Source: an uncultured bacterium (GTDB lineage: Bacteria; Planctomycetota; UBA8108). Taken from it: a DNA stretch of 19,637 nt. A program made the position numbers and the translations under genes. The DNA lies in NCBI GenBank assembly GCA_913050545.1, contig CAJWZY010000006.1:1-19637 (forward strand), written 5' to 3'. The notes under the pieces were generated by a model that was not told where the DNA came from, searched no databases, and was given only the letters and a program-made list of their open reading frames with translations. Below are positions 14,923 through 19,637 of the stretch, piece by piece (position 1 is the first letter of the stretch; the number at the start of each line of letters is the position of its first letter).

Positions 14923-16341
14923 ATGATATTCCGGATCCTGGCCCTGGGCCTGCTCCCTTCACTCGCACTGGCACAGGCACAACCCCCCAGCGGTGGCCTG
15001 AAGGTTCTCCTGGTTGAGGCTGGAAAAACCGCAAAAGACGGCAAGGGCCTGGCAGCGCAGCTCCAGGCGGCAGGTCCACTCCAGGTGCGCTCGGCAAGCC
15101 CGGGTAAACTCAGTGACGATGATCTCGACTGGGCCCGAACCATCATGATCACCACGGCCCTGACTGAAAAAGATGAAGCCTGGGTGCTGAAAGCAGGACT
15201 CGGTGGCAAGGGGCTGGTGCTGGGCGCTGATGCGATCGGATCCCTCCCGGACTCAGAAGGTTTCGCGGCACTCACCGGCAGGACAAGCCTCGGCAAAGCA
15301 CAGAAGAGCTCCACCCCCATCGCCGTCGCATTTCCAGACCAGCGTGGACAGGTCACCCAGTCTCTCACCCATTTCTGGCACGAGGGCCGCCTGCGGCAGT
15401 ACCAGCTGGATAAAAAGAAAACGCAGCTCCTGGCCTTTGCACTGAGAGCCACCGCCGAGGCCGAGGTTGCCGACAAGGGAAAACCACAGCTCTTCCCGGT
15501 CGTCTGGACCATGACCCCCGGCTTCTTCAACCGGGGGCCCTACAGGTCCCGGGTCTTTATCTGTGCGCTCGATTCCCAGTCGGGGCCATCGAGAGGAATG
15601 GTGCTGACCCTGCTGGCGCGTGCCGCCGAGTGGTCGGCCCAGCGCCGGGTCACCTCCTGGCTCAAGGGCGAATACATCCTGATGAGCGAAAAGCTCGGGG
15701 CCGGTGAGAATGGCCTCCTCAAGGGCTTCCCTGGAGGGCGGGAGTACTACCGGGGACGGCAGATCGCCCCGGTGATGGGATACCAGGGGGCCAACTGGCT
15801 GATTCGCCCTGAGCGCGAACAGAACGAGCAACCTGAAAAGGTCCTCGATGTCCTCAAGCTTGAAAAAGGGCAGACCGTCTGCGATTTCGGGGCCGGCAAT
15901 GGTTATTTCTCGCTGAGAATGGCGCAGCGCGTCGGCACCACCGGGAAGGTTCTTGCCGTCGACATCCAGCCCCAGATGCTGGAGCTGCTCAAGCGCCGGG
16001 CCAGCGCGCAGAAGGTGACCAATGTCGTGCCGATCCTCTGCACGGAAACCGACCCGAAGCTCCCCGCCAACAGTATCGACCTGCTGATCATGGTCGATGT
16101 TTACCACGAGATCTCGAACCCGGTGCCGGTCATGACCGGTATCCACAAGGCGATGAAAAAGGACGGGCGGGTCGTGCTGGTCGAATACCGGGGTGAGGAT
16201 CCCAGCATCCCGATCAAGCCCCTGCACCGGACCACCGTGCAGCAGATGGCCAGCGAGCTCGATGCCGTGGGCTTCAGGTACGTAGCCAACAAGGGTGACT
16301 TCCTGCCGCGCCAGCACGTCCTCATCTACAAAAAGAAATGA
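14923..16341 (+). CDS. Secreted ThuA-like domain fused to SAM-dependent methyltransferase
   Basis: This is a 472-residue protein. Residues 1-18 are a clear signal peptide (MIFRILALGLLPSLALA-QA). Residues about 25-242 resemble a ThuA/glutamine-amidotransferase-like fold: an opening strand LKVLLVEAG, LVLGADAIGSLPDSEGFAALTG, HFWHEGRL, PVVWTMTPG, SRVFICALD and a final AAEWSAQR. The catalytic Cys of true amidotransferases is not evident, as usual for ThuA-like proteins. Residues about 275-470 form a class I methyltransferase: APVMGYQGANWLIRPERE (282-299), motif I DFGAGNGYFS (321-330), the acidic motif II strand VDIQP (346-350) and DVYHEI (392-397). AAGAGG lies 8 nt before the ATG. Similar exported methyltransferases are frequent in Planctomycetota; fusion to a ThuA-like domain is less familiar to me. 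How SAM would reach it outside the cytoplasm is unclear. Confidence 0.82.
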   Translation: MIFRILALGLLPSLALAQAQPPSGGLKVLLVEAGKTAKDGKGLAAQLQAAGPLQVRSASPGKLSDDDLDWARTIMITTALTEKDEAWVLKAGLGGKGLVLGADAIGSLPDSEGFAALTGRTSLGKAQKSSTPIAVAFPDQRGQVTQSLTHFWHEGRLRQYQLDKKKTQLLAFALRATAEAEVADKGKPQLFPVVWTMTPGFFNRGPYRSRVFICALDSQSGPSRGMVLTLLARAAEWSAQRRVTSWLKGEYILMSEKLGAGENGLLKGFPGGREYYRGRQIAPVMGYQGANWLIRPEREQNEQPEKVLDVLKLEKGQTVCDFGAGNGYFSLRMAQRVGTTGKVLAVDIQPQMLELLKRRASAQKVTNVVPILCTETDPKLPANSIDLLIMVDVYHEISNPVPVMTGIHKAMKKDGRVVLVEYRGEDPSIPIKPLHRTTVQQMASELDAVGFRYVANKGDFLPRQHVLIYKKK

Positions 16342-16399
16342 CCCATCCGGAGGCCGGCTGGGAGGGCGTAACAACGCCCTGGCCTTCCGGAACACCAAG

Positions 16400-17239
16400 G
16401 TGAAAAAAGCTCTCATCATCGGCTGTGGTTATCTCGGGCAGCGTGTCGCGCTTCGGCTGCAGGCCCTCGGCCTCGAGGTGCTCGGCACAACGCGAAGCGA
16501 GAGCCGGGCAAGAGAGCTGCAGGAGGCTGGAATTCCCTCTGCCGTCTTCGAGCTCGAAACCGCTGCGGACAACCCGCTGCTGGAGCAGGGTTGGGACGCG
16601 GCGGTCTATGCCGCGGCCGCCGGAAAAGACGGGGATGCGGAGCTCGTCTTTCGAGATGCCCCCGTCACCTGTCACGGCCTGCTCGGCAGAAAGCTCGGGC
16701 GGTTCGTCCAGGTCTCCTCAACCGGGGTCTACCCGCAGACCGCGGGTGAAGAGCTCGACGAGGAGAGCCCGGCGGAGCCGGCCGGCGGAAGGCCCGCCCT
16801 GGTCCGTGAGGCCGAGCGACGGCTGCTGGCAGAAGAAGGCGGCAATGCCCTCGTGGTTCGCCTCGGTGGCCTCTACGGCCCGGGGCGCTCCCCCCTGGAC
16901 TGGCTGCGCCGCCCCGGCTTCAGGGAGCGCCTGCGCGGCGCGGCGGAGGCCTGGATGAACTGGATCCACATCGAGGATGCCGCCGCCGCGGTCTGCGCCG
17001 CCGCAGCCGGAGGGCGAGCCGGGGAGATCTATCTCGCCGTCGATGGCAGCCCGGTGAGGCGCCGTGATTTCTACCAGCTGGCTGCTGAGCTCGCCGCCGT
17101 AGAACCTCCCGAACTCGATCCGGACTCTGCCGATCTCGGCAAGCGACTCTCCAACCACAAGCTCATCGAGGAGCTCGAGATAGACCTCCTCTACCCCGAC
17201 TACCGCAGTGGGCTGGCAGCCATCTCGCAGGCCTCCTAG
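16400..17239 (+). CDS. SDR-family NAD(P)-binding epimerase/reductase-like protein (YeeZ-like)
   Basis: This is a 279-residue cytosolic protein with an N-terminal Rossmann motif GCGYLGQRVALRLQALG (8-24; GxGxxG type) and TTRS (30-33) at the cofactor-selecting strand. It has the extended-SDR signature VQVSSTGVYP (103-112) and RLGGLYGPGRSPL (154-166), followed by WIHIEDAAAAV (188-198). The usual YxxxK pair is not clear: a Tyr is present in GVYP, but the Lys is missing at the expected place (VREAER). The reaction may therefore differ or be lost. The chosen start is GTG at 16400, directly before KKALIIGCG. The frame stays open upstream into the methyltransferase gene (to 16295), but that part has no SDR character. 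It follows the methyltransferase by 58 nt, possibly in one operon. Its stop shares CTAG with the convergent peptidase gene. Confidence 0.82.
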   Translation: MKKALIIGCGYLGQRVALRLQALGLEVLGTTRSESRARELQEAGIPSAVFELETAADNPLLEQGWDAAVYAAAAGKDGDAELVFRDAPVTCHGLLGRKLGRFVQVSSTGVYPQTAGEELDEESPAEPAGGRPALVREAERRLLAEEGGNALVVRLGGLYGPGRSPLDWLRRPGFRERLRGAAEAWMNWIHIEDAAAAVCAAAAGGRAGEIYLAVDGSPVRRRDFYQLAAELAAVEPPELDPDSADLGKRLSNHKLIEELEIDLLYPDYRSGLAAISQAS

Positions 17240-18408
17240 CAGGGAGAATCCTCCCCATCTACGGCCAGGACCATCCCCGCGAGCAGGGCAGCTCTCACCG
17301 GCAGGCTCTCCAGGAGAATGTGTTCATCTACCGCGTGAGCTCCACCGCCCTCTACGCCCATTCCATCGAGAACAAACAAGCCCTTCGAGGAGAGATAGGA
17401 TCCATCGCTGCCGCCGCCTGAACTCCCCGTAGAGATCTCCAGGCCCAGCTCCGCGGCAACCTGGCAGGCTCTCTCTCCCAGGCGCATCGTCTCCGCTGTC
17501 GGCACCAGGGGCGGGAAACAGAGACCGCCACTGACCTCGATGGCCGCCCCGGGGTTTCGTGGCTCCAGCGCACGCAACCTCTGGTCCAGCTCTTCACCGT
17601 CGACGGGATTGTCAAAACGCAGATCCACTCCCGCCACTGCGGAGCCGGCGACGACATTTCCAGCCGTACCACCGCTGACGGTGCCGACATTGAGCTGGAT
17701 TCCCCTGGCCGGTTCGTTCCAGCCGTGAATCTCGAGCACCAGGCGTGCCAGCTCATCGACGGCACTGATCCCCCGCTCCGGCTCGACTCCCGCGTGAGCC
17801 TCGCGCCCGGTGATCTTCAGCTCGTAGATCCCCACCCCCTTGCGCTGAACCTTGACCGAGCCATCGGGGCAGGGTGGCTCCACCACGAAGGCCGTCGACC
17901 CGGGAGCCAGCACCGCGTCCATACAGGGATGGGCCGTGTCACCGCCACTTTCCTCGTCCGCTGCGATGAAAACCTGCAGCTTCCTCCTGCGGCTCACCGG
18001 GTTTTCCTGCAGGAAACGTACGACACCCAGCACGATCGAGAGGCCAGCCTTCATGTCGTAGACTCCAGGGCCGTAGAGCCTGCCATCGGCGACCTGCAGG
18101 GGGCGCTCACTCACCGCACCCGCAGGCCAGACCGTATCACTATGTCCCACCAGGACCACCGGCGGCTCCTCTCCCGGCAGCTCGGCAAGGAGCTGTGGAC
18201 CAAAGGCCCCGGGAAACTGGCGGCAGGAGAGCCCCGCCGCCTCGAGACGACTGGAATAATCCCGGATAAAATCTTCGATGCTCGCGGCATCCCTGCTCGG
18301 GGTCTCCCGCTCGACAAATTCACGCAGCTCTGCCACCAGGGCATCGCTGCGCTCCATGAAATAATCGAGAATCGAGGCGGCCGTCTGTGGCTGCTGCATT
18401 TCCTGCAC
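17236..18408 (-). CDS. M20-family metallopeptidase (carboxypeptidase G2-like)
   Basis: This is a 390-residue protein. The di-zinc site of M20 enzymes is visible: GHSDTV (88-93; His89), YDMKAG (117-122; Asp118), DEES (151-154; Glu152/Glu153), VEPP (176-179; Glu177) and GGAHAVDEH (355-363; His358). The dimerisation domain contains GREAHAG (201-207) with its conserved His205 and GGTAGNVV (246-253). The closest type is carboxypeptidase G2/ArgE-like, which hydrolyses C-terminal Glu or acyl-amino-acid bonds; the exact substrate is unknown. There is no signal peptide, so it is cytosolic. The start is GTG at 18408; an ATG three codons in is an alternative, and neither has a strong ribosome-binding site. 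It is divergent from the small-protein/thioesterase operon and convergent with the SDR gene. Confidence 0.9.
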   Translation of the reverse strand: MQEMQQPQTAASILDYFMERSDALVAELREFVERETPSRDAASIEDFIRDYSSRLEAAGLSCRQFPGAFGPQLLAELPGEEPPVVLVGHSDTVWPAGAVSERPLQVADGRLYGPGVYDMKAGLSIVLGVVRFLQENPVSRRRKLQVFIAADEESGGDTAHPCMDAVLAPGSTAFVVEPPCPDGSVKVQRKGVGIYELKITGREAHAGVEPERGISAVDELARLVLEIHGWNEPARGIQLNVGTVSGGTAGNVVAGSAVAGVDLRFDNPVDGEELDQRLRALEPRNPGAAIEVSGGLCFPPLVPTAETMRLGERACQVAAELGLEISTGSSGGGSDGSYLSSKGLFVLDGMGVEGGGAHAVDEHILLESLPVRAALLAGMVLAVDGEDSPC

Positions 18409-18514
18409 GCTCTCACGGGGGTTAAAATGAAGTCGCTATGATACGATCTGCCGGGGTGATTCCTACAGCCCGGAAAAAAAGCGGTGCTTGCCAGGGTGGC
18501 GCAAGGCCAGCAGC

Positions 18515-18520
18515 AAGGAG
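18515..18520 (+). promoter_or_regulatory. Ribosome-binding site fixing the start at 18529
   Basis: AAGGAG lies 8 nt before the ATG at 18529. It decides against the upstream in-frame start at 18484, whose extra residues look non-coding. Confidence 0.65.
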
Positions 18521-18528
18521 TGAATTCT

Positions 18529-18789
18529 ATGGGTATTTTCAAAAAAGGCGAGGTACTTGGTTCGGAGACCACCCCCGGGCGCTACAAGATCCGCCTCACC
18601 ACCGAGGATGGGGAGACCCTCTACTGGAACAAGCGCGGCGGGATCCATATCGTCGATGAAGACGTGGCGCAGATCTTCGTCGCCAACTTCAAGCCCGAGC
18701 TCTTCCAGGTGCTGCCCGATGGCAGCCTCACACCTCCGTCCCCCGGCAGGACGAAGCAGATCGTGAAGGTCGAGATGGAGCTCGAATAG
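18529..18789 (+). CDS. Small protein of unknown function
   Basis: This 86-residue protein is not one I recognise. It opens MGIFKKGEVLGSETTPGRYK and reads like a compact beta-rich domain with alternating strands (KIRLTTEDGETLYWN, GIHIVDEDVAQIFVANF), a Pro-rich segment (TPPSPGR) and a last strand (QIVKVEMELE). There are no cysteines, signal peptide or membrane segment, so it is cytosolic. The AAGGAG site and the 4-nt gap to the thioesterase gene show it is a real gene, first in an operon with the thioesterase and TruC. A TATGAT at 18437-18442 may be the -10 of its promoter, though no good -35 is seen. Co-transcription is the only hint of function. Confidence 0.75.
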   Translation: MGIFKKGEVLGSETTPGRYKIRLTTEDGETLYWNKRGGIHIVDEDVAQIFVANFKPELFQVLPDGSLTPPSPGRTKQIVKVEMELE

Positions 18790-18793
18790 CCAC

Positions 18794-19222
18794 ATGGGTG
18801 CAAACAACACAGCCCTCGAACATACGGTAACCGCCCGGGTCCGCTATGGTGAGACCGACCAGATGGGTGTTGTCTACCACGCCAACTACCTGTCCTTCTT
18901 CGAGGTCGCCCGCACCGAGCTGATCCGCCTGCGTGGTGTCGCCTACAGCGCGCTGGAGAAAGGCGGGCTGCGCCTGATGGTCACCGAGGCCGCCATGCAA
19001 TACCACTCGCCGGGGCGCTACGACGATGTGCTCGCCATCACCGCCCGCCTGGCCGAGTCGGGGCCCGCGCGGGTACGCTTCGACTACGAGGTGCGCCGGG
19101 AGGGAGAGGAGGAGGTGCTCGTAACCGGGCACACTGTACTCGCCAGTATTGGCGAAGATGACCGCCCCTGCCGCCTGCCTCCCGAGCTGCGGGAGCTCCT
19201 TGAACAGGGCGAGAGCACATGA
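18794..19222 (+). CDS. YbgC/FadM-type acyl-CoA thioesterase (4HBT hotdog)
   Basis: This is a 142-residue single hotdog domain, the normal length for the family. The active-site motif is RVRYGETDQMGVVYHANYLS (15-34), with the catalytic Asp22 and conserved His29 in the TDxxGVVYHxNY pattern of YbgC. It is followed by the long helix FFEVARTELIRLRG. The family hydrolyses short-chain or aromatic acyl-CoA thioesters in the cytosol; in proteobacteria ybgC lies by tol-pal, which is not the case here. It starts 4 nt after the small orphan gene and overlaps the pseudouridine synthase by 4 nt (ATGA), so translation of the three is coupled. The substrate cannot be fixed from sequence. Confidence 0.93.
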   Translation: MGANNTALEHTVTARVRYGETDQMGVVYHANYLSFFEVARTELIRLRGVAYSALEKGGLRLMVTEAAMQYHSPGRYDDVLAITARLAESGPARVRFDYEVRREGEEEVLVTGHTVLASIGEDDRPCRLPPELRELLEQGEST

Positions 19223-19637
19223 GCCTTGAGGAGGGCCCGTCCCACAGCGCCATCGACATCCTCTACCAGGATGACGACCTCCTCGTTGCCGACAAGCCCC
19301 CCGGGCTCCTGGTCCATCGCAGCCGTGAATCCTCCGACCGGGTCTTCCTCCTGCAAATGCTGCGGGACCAGGTGGGCCGCTACCTCTACCCGGTTCACCG
19401 TCTCGACCGCGCCGCCTCCGGGGCCATCGCCTTCGCACTGTCAAGCGAGACGGCCCGGGAGCTGCAGGCCTCGCTCACCTCCCCCACCGCCCACAAGGAA
19501 TACCTCGTGATGGTGCGGGGCAGCGCCGCGGACTCAGGCGAGATCGACCGGCCGCTGACCGATGCCAACGGGAAAAAAAAGGAAGCCCTCAGCCGCTTCG
19601 AAAAGATCGGCGAGGTCTACCGCTCCTCGCTGCTGCG
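19219..19637 (+). CDS. truC: TruC/RluA-family pseudouridine synthase, 3' end outside window
   Basis: The first 139 residues are present and the frame is open at the window edge. The sequence follows TruC, which makes pseudouridine 65 in some tRNAs: DILYQDDDLLVADKPPGLLV (13-32), then HRS (33-35), RDQVGRYLYPVHRLDRAASG (49-68) with the catalytic Asp63 in HRLDR, LSSETAREL, KEYLVMVRG, and IDRPL where TruC has DYPL. The LVHRS...RDQ...HRLDR pattern favours TruC over RluA/C/D, and there is no S4 domain at the start. The ATG lies within the thioesterase stop (ATGA), so it is translationally coupled. The C-terminal half with the RNA-binding and KTGRKHQLR-like motif is not in the window, so a related RluA-type specificity remains possible. 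Confidence 0.88.
   Translation, partial: MSLEEGPSHSAIDILYQDDDLLVADKPPGLLVHRSRESSDRVFLLQMLRDQVGRYLYPVHRLDRAASGAIAFALSSETARELQASLTSPTAHKEYLVMVRGSAADSGEIDRPLTDANGKKKEALSRFEKIGEVYRSSLL

Noticed and set aside
16295..16399. Upstream in-frame extension of the SDR gene
   Set aside because: It overlaps the methyltransferase end and encodes a Ser/Arg-rich stretch before the Rossmann motif; the GTG at 16400 starts right at the fold.
15253..16419. 388-codon minus-strand open frame opposite the methyltransferase
   Set aside because: Shadow of a gene with intact methyltransferase motifs; its own product has no recognisable domain.

Overview
The window looks like chromosomal DNA from a GC-rich bacterium of the Planctomycetota or a close relative. 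That placement is inferred from gene content: secreted proteins pairing a cohesin-like module with C-terminal dockerin-like GD-N-DG-VDLSDAV repeats, a secreted squalene-cyclase-like toroid protein ending in FRYLPIYQR, a large coiled-coil protein with a DUF4175-like C-terminus, and a secreted methyltransferase of the 'APVMGxxGAxWL-RPERE' type. All of these are typical of that group. I see no rRNA, tRNA, CRISPR array, transposase, integrase or phage gene.

Layout. (1) Positions 3-1877: the end of a coiled-coil, probably envelope-associated protein, then a secreted alpha/alpha-toroid protein. (2) 1992-5092: a signalling pair, a PocR-type sensor joined to a decayed histidine-kinase-like C-terminus, followed by an FHA-GAF protein. 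(3) 5009-7654: a class II aldolase-like protein (minus strand) divergent from a NupG-like MFS transporter (plus strand). They share a 237-nt control region with two candidate promoters and a palindrome midway between them. The transporter frame stays open for 43 acidic codons after its TAG stop. (4) 7831-10371, minus strand: two tandem paralogous secreted proteins built as cohesin-like domain, four-cysteine IPT/TIG-like module(s), dockerin-like pair. (5) 10600-14219: a translationally coupled heterodimeric ABC exporter (TM287/288, BmrCD, MdlAB type) with one degenerate ATP site, then a probable terminator. (6) 14353-17239: a Trp-rich orphan, a secreted ThuA-like/methyltransferase fusion, and an SDR-type NAD-binding protein. 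(7) 17236-18408, minus strand: an M20 carboxypeptidase G2-like peptidase sharing its stop site (CTAG) with the SDR gene. (8) 18529 to the end: a compact operon of a small orphan protein, a YbgC-type thioesterase and a TruC-type pseudouridine synthase cut by the window edge.

The items most worth following are the acidic tail behind the in-frame TAG, the aldolase-like protein that has lost one metal-ligand motif and its phosphate-binding motifs, the PocR pseudokinase with its FHA-GAF neighbour, the four-cysteine IPT modules in proteins that carry both cohesin-like and dockerin-like parts, and the exported methyltransferase fusion. No complete new defence or mobile system is visible.
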